A stretch of DNA of 64,000 nucleotides from DATFRY01 sp963764695 (GTDB taxonomy: Bacteria; Myxococcota_A; Polyangia; Haliangiales; Haliangiaceae). Position 1 is the first letter of the stretch; every line of letters starts with the position of its first letter. Where the stretch lies: positions 868,001 through 932,000 of the forward strand of contig CAVXTW010000003.1 of assembly GCA_963764695.1 (NCBI GenBank), given 5' to 3'. Positions 16,563-29,319 of this stretch are shown here, in pieces. The notes beneath the pieces are model-generated. The model saw only the letters and a list, made by a program, of their open reading frames with translations. It made no database searches and was not told the DNA's origin. A program made the translations under genes and the position numbers.

Positions 16563-17396
16563 CTAGACCGACACCTCGACGGTGCCCTGCGGCCGCTCGC
16601 GCGCGGTCGCCTCGCGGATGCGGGCGATGATGCGCTGCTCGAGATCCAGATACTCCGGCGAGCGCATCCACGCGTCGCTGCGCGGCTTCGGCTCGACGAC
16701 GTTCACGTCCATCACCACCGTCGCCGGGCGGGTCGACAGCACGATGACCCGGTCGGCCAGGCGCAGCGCCTCGGACACGTCGTGGGTCACGAACAGCGCC
16801 ACGCACGGAAACTGCTGCCACAGCCGCAGCACCAGGCGATGCATCTCCAGCCGCGTCTCCGGGTCGAGGGCCGAGAATGGCTCGTCGAGGCACAGGATGG
16901 CCGGGCGGAGCACCAGGCGCGCCGCAAGCGACACGCGCTGCTTCATGCCGCCGGACAGCTGCTCGGGACGGAGCCGGCGCGCCTGGCTCAGGCCGACCGC
17001 CTCCATCACCTCGTCGACCCGCTTGGCTCGCTCCTCGCTGCTGACCCCCTTGCCCCACAGCCCGGCGCGGAACGGCAGCGCGATGTTGCCGCGCACGTCG
17101 AGCCAGGCCTTGAGCACCGGGCGCTGGAACACGGTCAATACTTTAGGGTGCGGCTCGGTGACCGGCACGCCCTCGATGCGCACCTCGCCCCGGGTCGGCA
17201 TCGGCACCCAGCGGTCGCGCATGCCGGACACCACGCGCAGCACGGTGGTCTTGCCGCAGCCGGACGGTCCCAGGATGCAGATCGTCTCGGGCCGCTCGAC
17301 GGAGAACGAGATCTCCTTGACCACGTTGTTGACGCCGCCGTCGCCCGACGGGAAGTCCTGCGACATGCGTTCGATCTCGATGATCGGAGCGGCCAT
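16563..17396 (-). CDS. ABC transporter ATP-binding protein, SsuB/TauB-like
   Basis: This 277-residue nucleotide-binding subunit has all motifs intact: Walker A GPSGCGKT (about 44-51), Q-loop FQRPVLKAWLDV, signature LSGGMKQRV, Walker B AILCLDEPFSALD and the switch His in FVTHDVSEAL. The arrangement and the ALDVRGNIALP-like stretch place it with the nitrate/sulfonate/taurine importer group. The ATG used is 2 bases from the permease stop; a GTG two codons upstream is possible. It is encoded between the permease and the membrane coiled-coil gene and should power the importer completed by the SBP-OmpA fusion. The substrate is unknown. Confidence 0.93.
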   Translation of the reverse strand: MAAPIIEIERMSQDFPSGDGGVNNVVKEISFSVERPETICILGPSGCGKTTVLRVVSGMRDRWVPMPTRGEVRIEGVPVTEPHPKVLTVFQRPVLKAWLDVRGNIALPFRAGLWGKGVSSEERAKRVDEVMEAVGLSQARRLRPEQLSGGMKQRVSLAARLVLRPAILCLDEPFSALDPETRLEMHRLVLRLWQQFPCVALFVTHDVSEALRLADRVIVLSTRPATVVMDVNVVEPKPRSDAWMRSPEYLDLEQRIIARIREATARERPQGTVEVSV

Positions 17397-17398
17397 GC

Positions 17399-18214
<816 letters not shown>

Positions 18215-18220
18215 CTCGGC

Positions 18221-19840
18221 TCAGCCGCCGTTCGCGGACTCGCCGCTGATGAAGAGGATGTCGGTGCGCCGGTTGGTCGCGCGGCCGTCGGAGGTCTTGT
18301 TCGACGCGATCGGGTTGCCGGGACCGTTGCCGCGCGCGCTGATGCGCTGCGCATCGATCCCCTTGGAGACGAGGAAGTCGACAACCGCCTTGGCGCGCTG
18401 CTCGCTGAGCGCCTGGTTGATCCCGGCGCTGCCCATGTTGTCGGTGTTGCCCTCGACGCGGATGTACATGGCGCGCGCCATCTCGAACTGCGGCACCAGC
18501 TGGGTGTTGAGGATGTGCATCGACTCGGCGTCGAGGTCGGCGCGGCCGGTCGAGAAGTTGATGGTGACCGGCTTGGTGAACACCGGCTTGCCGGTCTCGG
18601 CCACCTTGGGCTCGTACTTCGGCTTCTCCGGGGCGGCCTTGTCGGCGGCCTGGGCCGTGCCCCACAGCTTGCGGATGACCGAGTCGTTGCGCAGGTTGGC
18701 CGGCGAGAAGCGCTCGGTGATCTGCGCGTCCGGGTAGTTCTGCCAGATGCCGTCGGCCTGGTTGTAGACCCGATCGAAGGCCGGCTTGGTGCCGTCCACG
18801 CCGAAGAAGCGGGCGTTGTCGGCCAGGTCGGTCCACTTGACCCACTGGAAGGCGGTCCGCGTGCCGGCCTCCTTGAGCTCGTCGCGGAAGCGCGGCACCG
18901 TCGACGCGACAAGCTTGGCGGCGCCGTCCAGGTCGGCCTCGGCGCGCTTGACGCCGGCGAAGTAGGCGCGGGCCAGCTTCTCGGCCACCTCCGGCTGCTT
19001 CTGGAGCAGCTCCTGGCGCGCCAGCACCACGTCGGCGACCAGCTCGGTGGCGTCCGCCGTGGAGAACAGCCGGTGCGCGCCCGCCCGGCCCTGGAGCGCC
19101 AGCGACACGTCCGGCTCCCACAGGCAGGCGACGTCGACCTTGTTCTGCACGAACATCACCCGGCCGTAGGTGAAGTCGGACATGTCGAAGCTCGTGTCGC
19201 GCCTGACCTGCTCGATCTGCGGCGGGGTGAGGCGCGAGTTGTTGAGCATGAACTCGAAGACGGTGTGGTCGGGCGAGAACTTGAGCATCGCGGCCTTGCG
19301 GCCGAGGATGTCCTCCACCTTCTTGACCTCGGCCGAAGCGACGCAGGCGTCTCCGCCGCGCGACCAGTCGACCTGCAAGAAGGCGCGGGCGTCCACGTTG
19401 GCGCGCTTGTAGCCGACCAGGTTGATCGGCATCTCGTCGACCACCTGCCACACGAAGTCGGCCTTGCCGGTCTGCAGCGCCTCGTTCTTGTTGACCGGAT
19501 CCTCGATGAAGAGGATCTCCAGCTCGAGGCCCTCGGCCGCCACCGCCGAGCCGGGCTGGGTCTTGAGGCCGCCGTTGGCGATGACCATCGGCATGTGGCC
19601 GGGCCACTCCGACAGCGCCACGCGGAAGGCGCGCTTGTCGCCGCCGCCGGACGAGCCGGAGCTGCCCGACGAGCCGGAGCTGCCCGACGTGCCGTCCGAC
19701 TTGCCGGCCTCGCCTCCGCCCTCTGCCTTCTGCCCGCCGATCTTGTCGCGCACGAAGAAGTGGTAGCCGCCGTAGGCGACGCCACCGAGCACGAGAACGA
19801 TCAAGATCTTGGCCGCCGGCTTCAACCGATAGCTCGTCAT
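18221..19840 (-). CDS. ABC substrate-binding protein fused to an OmpA peptidoglycan-binding domain
   Basis: This 539-residue fusion has an uncleaved-looking N-terminal helix (ILIVLVLGGVAYGGYHFF, about 12-29) that anchors it in the inner membrane, then a Gly/Ser linker with four GSS units. Residues about 70-380 form an NMT1/SsuA-like type II binding protein (FRVALSEWPGHMPMVIA, LEILFIEDPVNKNEALQTGK, VDVACLWEPD). Residues about 430-530 are an OmpA C-terminal domain (NFSTGRADLDAES, VEGNTDNMGS, QALSEQRAKAVVDFL, then SDGRATNRRTDI), including the NxxLSxxRA and final Arg residues that grip peptidoglycan. The ligand-binding module is therefore held between membrane and cell wall. Together with permease and ATPase it forms an importer or a sensor of wall state. 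SBP-OmpA fusions are known but rare. Confidence 0.9.
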   Translation of the reverse strand: MTSYRLKPAAKILIVLVLGGVAYGGYHFFVRDKIGGQKAEGGGEAGKSDGTSGSSGSSGSSGSSGGGDKRAFRVALSEWPGHMPMVIANGGLKTQPGSAVAAEGLELEILFIEDPVNKNEALQTGKADFVWQVVDEMPINLVGYKRANVDARAFLQVDWSRGGDACVASAEVKKVEDILGRKAAMLKFSPDHTVFEFMLNNSRLTPPQIEQVRRDTSFDMSDFTYGRVMFVQNKVDVACLWEPDVSLALQGRAGAHRLFSTADATELVADVVLARQELLQKQPEVAEKLARAYFAGVKRAEADLDGAAKLVASTVPRFRDELKEAGTRTAFQWVKWTDLADNARFFGVDGTKPAFDRVYNQADGIWQNYPDAQITERFSPANLRNDSVIRKLWGTAQAADKAAPEKPKYEPKVAETGKPVFTKPVTINFSTGRADLDAESMHILNTQLVPQFEMARAMYIRVEGNTDNMGSAGINQALSEQRAKAVVDFLVSKGIDAQRISARGNGPGNPIASNKTSDGRATNRRTDILFISGESANGG

Positions 19841-19916
19841 CGCTCCTTCCCCTCTGTACCCACCGCGATGGTGGCGCTACGAAACAGGTTCCGAGCCTGT
19901 TACGGGCCCCGGGCCC

Positions 19917-20684
19917 CTATGGTGCCGCGCGCTGGCCGAAGAAACCCATCAGGCCGGACAGCGCGTTGATGACGTGGGTGATGCCGCGGCGGGCGTGCTC
20001 CGCCTGCTCCTCGACGCTCTTCTTCTGGTGCTCGAGATCGGTGACCGTGGCGGTGGCGTCGGCGATGGCCGCCTCGCGCTGGATCTGGAGGTCGGCCATC
20101 TGGCGATCGATCTCCTCCATGAGCTGCTTGCCCTGCCCCTGCGCGTTCTGGATGAGCGCGTCGAGCTGCTGGATGCGGGCGCCGCGCTCGTGCTCGACCG
20201 CCTGCAGATGGGTGCGCAGGGCCGACTGGCGCTTGCGCGCATCGTCGAGCACCTGCTCCTCCGACCAGGTGTCGTCGGCCTGGTCCATGGCGCGCACCAT
20301 GACAATCTGCTGCTCGGCCGGGAACATCGACAGCCCGGCGATGATCTTGAGCACGCGCGGCGCGGTCTGCGGGCCGTCGCCCAGGCCGCCGCGCGAGAAG
20401 ACCTGCTCGGCGGTCAGGCCCATCAGCGAGTCGGGCGGCGGCGCGGAGGCACCGGCGCTCGTGTCCGGGACGCCCTCGGCGGGGGCCTGCCCGGCCCGTG
20501 AGCCTCGCCGGCCCGACGTCTCGGCCGACTGGGTGGTCTCCAGCTGGGCCAGGAGCTCGGATGCCCCGCGAGTGATCTCGTCGAGGTTGGCCTCGGCGGG
20601 GCGATCGGAGCCCGACCCGCGGTCCTTCTCGCTCCGCTCGACCTCGATGAACGCACCCGCCACCTTGCGGAAGAACCCGGCCAC
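19917..20684 (-). CDS. Coiled-coil protein with amphipathic N-terminus, divergent from pspA
   Basis: This 255-residue protein starts at a GTG. The first 16 residues (AGFFRKVAGAFIEVE) could form a membrane-binding amphipathic helix, much as in PspA. A disordered Ser/Gly/Pro segment (about 18-85) precedes MGLTAEQVFSRGGLGDG, then LKIIAGLSMFPAEQQIVMVR, and a long coiled coil (about 135-232: HLQAVEHERGARIQQLDALI, MADLQIQREAAIADATA). It ends with ITHVINALSGLMGFFGQRA, a second candidate membrane-contact helix. No family is recognised. It heads the leftward operon, 76 bases before the SBP-OmpA gene, and shares its promoter region with pspA, so it is probably a peripheral membrane scaffold in the same system. 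Confidence 0.78.
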   Translation of the reverse strand: MAGFFRKVAGAFIEVERSEKDRGSGSDRPAEANLDEITRGASELLAQLETTQSAETSGRRGSRAGQAPAEGVPDTSAGASAPPPDSLMGLTAEQVFSRGGLGDGPQTAPRVLKIIAGLSMFPAEQQIVMVRAMDQADDTWSEEQVLDDARKRQSALRTHLQAVEHERGARIQQLDALIQNAQGQGKQLMEEIDRQMADLQIQREAAIADATATVTDLEHQKKSVEEQAEHARRGITHVINALSGLMGFFGQRAAP

Positions 20685-20690
20685 GGCCGA

Positions 20691-20719
20691 ATCGTATCGG
20701 CTCCGTGACGCGGCGGCAA
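20691..20719 (-). promoter_or_regulatory. Leftward promoter with leaderless geometry
   Basis: On the minus strand TTGCCG (20714-20719) and TACGAT (20691-20696) are 17 bases apart. TACGAT ends 6 bases before the GTG start at 20684 and no Shine-Dalgarno fits in between, so transcription should begin at or next to the start codon. Confidence 0.55.
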
Positions 20720-20745
20720 CCGAAGCGCCCCGCAGTCCTGCGCGG

Positions 20746-20775
20746 TTGACAGTGGTTTCGGGCGAGCCTTATTGT
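20746..20775 (+). promoter_or_regulatory. Sigma-70-type promoter of the pspA-AAA-terB operon
   Basis: A perfect TTGACA (20746-20751) and TATTGT (20770-20775) are separated by 18 bases. The predicted leader of about 25 bases contains GGAGG at 20795-20799, 8 bases before the pspA ATG. No sigma-54 element of the kind used by enterobacterial pspA is visible. Confidence 0.6.
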
Positions 20776-20807
20776 GGCAGCTCGTCCCCGGGGCGGAGGG
20801 TCAACGA

Positions 20808-21514
20808 ATGGCGAAGGTCGGCTTCTTCTCGCGTATCGGCAACCTTTGGCGCGGTTTCATCTCGCTGTGGATCTCCGACGTCGAGAAGAAACATCCAGAG
20901 ATCGCATACGAGAACGCGATCAACTCGATGGTGGAGAAGTACGCGCAGCTCAAGCGCGCCACCGCGGCGATCATCCGCCGGCGCGACGACGTGGGCAGCC
21001 GCCTGAAAGATCGCAGCGCGGAGCTCACCCAGGTCAACGCAGATTTGCTGACCGCGGTCGAGACGAACCAGCAGGAGCTGGGCCTCATCCTGGTGCAGAA
21101 GCAGAAGTCGCTGCAGACCACGGTGGGCGAGCTGACCGCTGACCTCGAGCAGGCGGTCACCGATGCCGACTCGGCCAAGGCGTCGCTCCTGCAAGTCCAG
21201 TCCGAGATCCAGAAGCTCAAGTCCGAGAAGGACAACATGCTGGCCAAGATGGCGTCGGCCGAGGCCCGCATCCGGGTGCAGGAGCAGCTGGAAGGCGTGT
21301 CGATCGAGGCCGAGGTCAAGGCGCTCGACAACGTCCGCTCGCACATCAAGACGACCATCGCGCAGGCCAACCTGGGCCAGGAGCTGGGCGAGTCGGACCT
21401 CGACACAAAGCTCAAGAAGCTCCGCCAGCAGACCGGTGACGTCACCGCCAAGGCGGAGTGGGAGCGCCTGCGCAACGCCTCGGCGGCGAAGCAGGCGGCG
21501 GCCAAGAAGACGAT

Positions 21515-21518
<4 letters not shown>
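20808..21518 (+). CDS. pspA: PspA/IM30 (phage shock protein A) family protein
   Basis: This 236-residue protein has the usual length and layout of PspA/Vipp1. The N-terminal amphipathic segment (GFFSRIGNLWRGFISLWIS) would insert into membranes. It is followed by a long charged helical hairpin from about 30 to 205 (PEIAYENAINSMVEKYAQLK, AAIIRRRDDVGSRLKDRSAE, SLLQVQSEIQKLKSEKDNML). Family members bind stressed inner membrane and assemble ESCRT-III-like rings or rods. The start is fixed by GGAGG and agreement with the family N-terminus. The stop overlaps the AAA ATPase start (GTGA), so the two products are probably made in proportion and act together. The classic pspBC and pspF partners are not here. 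Confidence 0.9.
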
Positions 21519-23359
<1,841 letters not shown>

Positions 23360-23462
23360 CGGAGGGCGGCCCGAAGGGCCAACCGACGGTATGTCTTTGG
23401 TCGGCGACGTGGTCGCCGAGTGAGTACGGAATCGGGCTACTGCGGCCAACGAGGAGAGGGCG

Positions 23463-23915
23463 ATGACTGATCTGCTGCCAGAGGTCGAGATCAACGAGAA
23501 CGAGGCGGAGGCGATCGCGCGCGGCCTGTTCGCCGTGGCCAGGGCCGACGGCGAGATGCACGAGCGCGAGCGCGCCATGATCAGCGAGTTCTTCGCGTCG
23601 ATCGGCGACCTCCCCTCCGGCCTGGGAGCCCTCGACCGCGATGTCGCCATCTCCCCCGAGAACCTGGCCCTGGCCCTGCCCCGCGGCGAGCACCGACAGC
23701 TGTTCCTCATGACCGCGCTCTTGCTCGCCCTGTCCGACGGTGACTACGGCGCCGGCGAGGCCGCGCTGATCAAGAAGTTCGCCGCGGCCATGGAGATCTC
23801 GGACACGGACCTCGCGATGATGACGACGCAGGTGAAGGAGCACATGCTGTCGCAGCTCAGTCATCTGCAAAACGTGGACGCCGCGGTCGCCGTCGCGCGC
23901 GAGCTCAAGGTCTAA
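23463..23915 (+). CDS. TerB-like (tellurite resistance/DjlA N-terminal fold) protein
   Basis: This is a 150-residue all-helical protein. Two acidic helix-start motifs typical of the TerB fold are present, ARADGEMHERE (about 27-37) and ALSDGDYGAGEAALIKKF (about 89-106), each with DG followed by Glu, a candidate metal site. The start follows GAGGAGAGG. It lies 103 bases after the AAA gene, with a short GGCCC-GAA-GGGCC hairpin in the gap near 23370, so it may be partly uncoupled. TerB-like proteins sit at the membrane in stress systems, and the association with PspA and AAA fits that. It is not a whole ter operon. Confidence 0.8.
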   Translation: MTDLLPEVEINENEAEAIARGLFAVARADGEMHERERAMISEFFASIGDLPSGLGALDRDVAISPENLALALPRGEHRQLFLMTALLLALSDGDYGAGEAALIKKFAAAMEISDTDLAMMTTQVKEHMLSQLSHLQNVDAAVAVARELKV

Positions 23916-23999
23916 GCTCGACAGCTGCGAAGAACGCAGTGCGCCGGCGCGCATGCCGGTTCATGCCATCGGTGTGCCCCTTGCACTGGCGCCGGGGGC

Positions 24000-24774
24000 A
24001 TGCGCAGACACTCGTTCTTCTTGCTCGTCGTCATCGTCGCGACTGCGATCTCTGCGGGCTGTGGGTCGATGGGACCACAGATCCAGCTCGAGGCTGCAGC
24101 CGCCAAACAACGCAGAGACGCGCGTGTCAACCTTCGAGCAGGACCCGGCGCGCATCGAGGCGACGGGCGCCGCCTTCCGCTCCCTGGTGATGGCCAGCAT
24201 GAGCGCGGCGCTGCACGGGCGCCGCTACCGGCTGGCCAGCATCATCGACCGCACGGGAAACTACTCGGTCGGCACCGCGCGGTGGCGGGCCATGACCGAC
24301 ATGGAGCTGGCCGACACGGTCGGCCTCCTCAACGCGCACGCCGAGGAGCAGACCCGCTCGCCTGACCGGCTGGTGCCGCTGACTGTGCCGGTGGAGGTGC
24401 TCGCAATGCTGAGCGCCGGCGCCACCGCCGTTGGCACCGTGGGCGCGCTGGTCGAGGACGGAACCGCCGAAGAGCGGATCGAGCGCGCCAGCCGCATCGC
24501 CGCGGAGGGATCGGCGACGACAGCGGAGCTTGCCGAGGAAGCCGAATATCTGAAAGAGGCCCGGCCGGTGCCGAAATATCCGTCCTTCCTGCGGCTGGTC
24601 TTGACCCCGGTCAACAACCGGACCGGATCGATCCTGTGGCACTCGGATCGCACGTACCCGTACAAGCCGACCTCGCAGATCTGGCTCCGCCGTGCCCTCG
24701 AGCTGTCGCTGCGCAAGATGCCGCGCGGAGGATGGCGAGCCCGACGCGTCCGGCAACATCACGTCGTCAGGTGA
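24000..24774 (+). pseudogene. Lipoprotein gene broken by frameshift
   Basis: A clean lipoprotein start, RRHSFFLLVVIVATAISAGC, opens at the ATG at 24000. After about 40 codons the reading must move one base, near 24110-24130, to reach a plausible 210-residue protein (TFEQDPARIEATGAAFRSLV, YRLASIIDRTGNYSVGTARW, LTVPVEVLAMLSAG, LRLVLTPVNNRTGSILWHSD). A further jump near 24725 would give EDGEPDASGNITSSGE in place of the stop at 24774. No family is recognised for the domain. The locus runs directly into remnants of a mechanosensitive channel gene. Either two indel errors or real decay explains it; if the sequence is right, no full-length product is made. Confidence 0.55.
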
Positions 24775-24780
24775 GAGGGG

Positions 24781-25381
24781 CCCATTCGATCTACACGCCG
24801 CCTGTTGCGCCGTGCCCACAGCGACGAGTCGCTGGTCAAGTTCATCGCCGACGTGGCGTACGCGCGGTGCGGCCGGCCTCGCCGTCGGCCTGGCCCTGCA
24901 GGGTTCGCTGGGCAACTTCGCAGCCGGAGTCATGATCATGATGTTCCGGCCCTACCGGGTCGGCGAGACCGTCGTCGTCGCCGGCAAGACCGGCACCGTC
25001 GAGTCGGTGCACATCTTCACCACCGTCCTGCACACAAGCGACATGCGCAAGGTCATCGTTCCCAACGGCGCCATCACGGCGACGAGCATCGAGAACCTGT
25101 CGGCGCTGGGCACGCGGCGGCTCGAGTTCCAGGTCGTGGTCCAGTGCGGCGGCGACCTCGAAGGCGCGAAGGCCGGCCTGCGGCGCGCGGTGGATGAGGT
25201 GCCCTCCGTCATGGCCGATCCGGGTCCGGACGTCACGGTGTCCGAGCTGGCCGAGGGCAAGGCCACCTTCATGCTCCACGCCTCGGTCAAGACCGAGGAC
25301 TTCGGCGCCGCCCGCGCCGAGCTGATGGAACGGGTCAAGGGCCAGTTCGCCGACAACCTGGTCGCCGCGAAGGCGGGCTGA
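24781..25381 (+). pseudogene. Remnant of an mscS-type mechanosensitive channel gene
   Basis: The last 180 codons are a typical MscS C-terminal half: the pore helix GAAGLAVGLALQGSLGNFAA, then GVMIMMFRPYRVGETVVVAG, KTGTVESVHIFTTVL, KVIVPNGAITATSIEN and a cytoplasmic vestibule. Just upstream, in a different frame, is DESLVKFIADVAYA, which in MscS lies about 30 residues before the pore helix. The intervening helix and loop (about 80-85 bases) are missing and the frame changes at about 24860. The first transmembrane helix and a start codon are not found. The channel gene therefore looks deleted internally and at its 5' end. Channel function is not expected. Confidence 0.7.
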
Positions 25382-25408
25382 GCCGGCAGCCGGTGTAAGG
25401 TCGAGCGC

Positions 25409-26071
25409 ATGAGCAGCGCGCAGGGGCCTCGCTGGCTGTACATGCACGGGTTCGCGTCCAGTCCCGGATCGCGCAAGGCGGTCGCCCTCGCCGACCACTT
25501 CGCCACCCGCGGCGTGCAGATGGCGCGCCTGGATGGAAGGGTCCCGTCGTTCGAGCGCTGGAAGCTGAGCGCCATGATCGACGTCATCCGCACCGCCATC
25601 GGAGATGAGCAGGAACGCGCCGTCGTGTTCGGCTCCAGCCTCGGCGGCCTCGCCGCCGCCCGCGCCGCCGAGCGAGACCCCCGCATCTGCGCCCTTGTCT
25701 TGATGGCCCCGGCCTTCCGCATCGCCGAACGCTGGCCGGCCCGAATCGGCGAGCAGGCCTTCCGCGACTGGGAGTCGAGCGGCTGGCTCGAAGTGCACGA
25801 CCACGCCAGCGGCCAGCCCGCCCGCATGCACTTCGACTTCATCCGCGACGTGCAAGAGGTGGATGTCGGCTGGCCCGACGTGCGGGTGCCCACCTTGATC
25901 ATCCACGGCTCGCGCGACGACGTCGTCGACCCGGCCCTGTCGCGCACCTGGGCAGCCGGCAAGCGCCACGTGCACCTGATCGAGGTGGACGACGAGCACG
26001 AGCTGGCCGCCTCGATCCCCTTCATCATCGAGCAGTCCGAGAAGTTCCTGGCCGGATTCCTGCGGGATTGA
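25409..26071 (+). CDS. Alpha/beta hydrolase, YqiA-like esterase
   Basis: This 220-residue small alpha/beta hydrolase has the YqiA/UPF0227 N-terminus LYMHGFASSPGSRKAVALAD. The nucleophile elbow is FGSSLGGLAA (Ser in G-x-S-x-G-G), the acid is probably the Asp in IIHGSRDDVVDP, and the His lies in EVDDEHELAAS. It has no signal peptide, so it is cytoplasmic. The substrate is an unidentified ester. TAAGGT at 25396-25401 ends 7 bases before the ATG and no Shine-Dalgarno is present, so this may be a leaderless transcript. It stands alone between the decayed mscS locus and a toxin-antitoxin pair. Confidence 0.88.
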   Translation: MSSAQGPRWLYMHGFASSPGSRKAVALADHFATRGVQMARLDGRVPSFERWKLSAMIDVIRTAIGDEQERAVVFGSSLGGLAAARAAERDPRICALVLMAPAFRIAERWPARIGEQAFRDWESSGWLEVHDHASGQPARMHFDFIRDVQEVDVGWPDVRVPTLIIHGSRDDVVDPALSRTWAAGKRHVHLIEVDDEHELAASIPFIIEQSEKFLAGFLRD

Positions 26072-26113
26072 GCGGGGCCGCGGCGTTTGGTCAACATGCT
26101 CCGCGTGGCCGCC

Positions 26114-26119
26114 TAGACT
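26114..26119 (+). promoter_or_regulatory. -10 element with leaderless geometry before the first antitoxin
   Basis: TAGACT ends 7 bases before the ATG at 26127. TCAACA at 26091-26096 is a possible -35 with a 17-base spacer. No Shine-Dalgarno fits between the -10 and the ATG. Confidence 0.45.
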
Positions 26120-26126
26120 TTGAGCC

Positions 26127-26378
26127 ATGGGGATGAGCGAAAACACCCAGCGTCTTCTGAGCGAGCTGCTCAAAGTGTCGGATGACGAGAAGCAGGAAGC
26201 GGCGCGGACCTTGATTGACAGCATCGAAGGCGATCAGGGCGAGCGGGTGTGGCTGTACGAGAGGGAGTGGCTGGCTGAAGTCGCCCGCCGCCGCGCGCTC
26301 AACCGGCCCGGCATTCCCGGCGAGCGGGCCATGGAGGAGATCCGGCAGCGACATCTGGCGCGGGCCAAGGAGAAGTGA
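26127..26378 (+). CDS. Addiction-module antitoxin, copy 1
   Basis: This 83-residue protein matches the short antitoxins called putative addiction module component: an N-terminal helix (LLSELLKVSDDEKQEAARTL), an acidic segment and a C-terminal arm ending RQRHLARAKEK. The pattern LLxxxLxxxxxEKxxxAxxLxxSIE is typical. The stop overlaps the GTG start of the toxin gene by four bases (GTGA), fixing the pair. It should bind the toxin and probably repress the promoter. A second, related pair lies at 31335-31871. Confidence 0.82.
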   Translation: MGMSENTQRLLSELLKVSDDEKQEAARTLIDSIEGDQGERVWLYEREWLAEVARRRALNRPGIPGERAMEEIRQRHLARAKEK

Positions 26379-26662
26379 CCTACACTTTCGACGAGGACGC
26401 GCTCTCCGAACTGGATGCGGCGGTGGCCTTCTACGACCGGCAGAAGGAAGGCCTGGGTCTGGAGCTGTTCGAGATCGTCGAAGAAGCGGCAGACATGCTC
26501 TGCGAATATCCCCACGCTGGCCAGCTGACAGCCGACGGCCAGACCCGGCGCTGGGTGCTGGGTCGCTTCCCCTACATCCTGCTTTACAGCGTCCGCGGGG
26601 AAGAGATCTACATCGAGGCAGTGGCCAGCTGCTATCGCGCACCGCGAAGGCCCCGTCCGTGA
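26375..26662 (+). CDS. RelE/ParE-family toxin, copy 1
   Basis: This 95-residue protein has the RelE/ParE fold pattern: YTFDEDALSELDAAVAFYDR, LGLELFEIVEEAADML, then the core strands RRWVLGRFPYILLYSVRGEE and IYIEAVASCYRAPRRP. The GTG start overlaps the antitoxin stop. Sequence features do not tell whether it cleaves ribosome-bound mRNA or poisons gyrase. The basic residues near the C-terminus (RRP) are in the place of the usual active-site or exchange residues. The frame is intact, unlike the second copy. Confidence 0.82.
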   Translation: MTYTFDEDALSELDAAVAFYDRQKEGLGLELFEIVEEAADMLCEYPHAGQLTADGQTRRWVLGRFPYILLYSVRGEEIYIEAVASCYRAPRRPRP

Positions 26663-26731
26663 ACAGGCGGTGACGTGCCACCCTCCGCCGGGTCGCGCTA
26701 TGGTGTCTTGACCCGACGGAGGGGCGAGGCC

Positions 26732-27508
26732 ATGTCAGGACAGCCATCACAGACGAGCAAGTTGACGCGGGTGTGCGGGGCGACGGCGGACCGGATCGAG
26801 GTGCGCGGCAAGGATCTGGTCGAGGAGCTGGTGGGGAAGGTCTCGTTCACCGAGATGTTCCTGTTCCAGCTGCTCGGGGTCGAGGCGACCGCGATGCAGG
26901 TGCGGATCGTCGATGCGGTGCTGGTGACGATCATGGAGCACGGGCTGGTGCCGTCGGTGGTGGCGTCGCGGATGACGATGCTGGGGGCGCCGGAGTCGTA
27001 TCAGGGGGCCGTGGCGGCCGGGCTGCTCGGCGTCGGGGACCGCTTCGCCGGCACGGCGAGCGCGAGCGCGGCGGTGCTCGATCGCATCGTCGGGGTGCCG
27101 GCGACCGAGCGGGCGCAGGCCGCGGTGGCCGAGGTGGAGCAGCACCGGCGCGAGCGGCGGCCGCTGCCCGGATTCGGGCATCCGACCCACAAGGGAGGCG
27201 ATCCGCGGGTGCCGCGGCTGCTCACCATCGCGGAGTCGGCCGGTGCGCCCGGCGAGTTCATCGGGGCGCTGCGCCACCTCGAGGCGGCCTTCGTCCAGGT
27301 GGTGGGACGCGTGGTGCCGGCCAACGTCAGCTCGGCGATCGCGGCGGTGCTGCGCGAGGCCGGGCTGCCGGGCGAGGTGATGCGCGGCGTGGTGATGGTG
27401 GCGCGCTGCGCGGGCCTGGTCGGACACCTGCACGAGGAGTCGACGCGGCCGATTGCCGACGACATGTGGAAGCTGGTCGAGCGAGAGTTCCCCTACGAGG
27501 CGCCGTGA
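26732..27508 (+). CDS. Citryl-CoA lyase / citrate synthase-like protein
   Basis: This 258-residue short member of the citrate synthase superfamily has the catalytic His regions at FGHPTHKGGDPR (about 150-161) and GHLHEESTRPIADD near the C-terminus, and NVSSAIAAVLREAGLP between them. The length and the HLHEE ending fit the citryl-CoA lyase or CCL-like group rather than full citrate synthase (about 430). GGAGGGG precedes the ATG, and TATGGT at 26699 is a likely -10, giving an ordinary leader. It is followed after 1 base by an acyl-CoA dehydrogenase, so the pair probably works in breakdown of a CoA-linked acid. The precise substrate is unknown. Confidence 0.85.
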   Translation: MSGQPSQTSKLTRVCGATADRIEVRGKDLVEELVGKVSFTEMFLFQLLGVEATAMQVRIVDAVLVTIMEHGLVPSVVASRMTMLGAPESYQGAVAAGLLGVGDRFAGTASASAAVLDRIVGVPATERAQAAVAEVEQHRRERRPLPGFGHPTHKGGDPRVPRLLTIAESAGAPGEFIGALRHLEAAFVQVVGRVVPANVSSAIAAVLREAGLPGEVMRGVVMVARCAGLVGHLHEESTRPIADDMWKLVEREFPYEAP

Positions 27509-27509
27509 C

Positions 27510-29291
<1,782 letters not shown>

Positions 29292-29319
29292 GCCTCCAGA
29301 AGCCCTCGATGCAGCAGCG

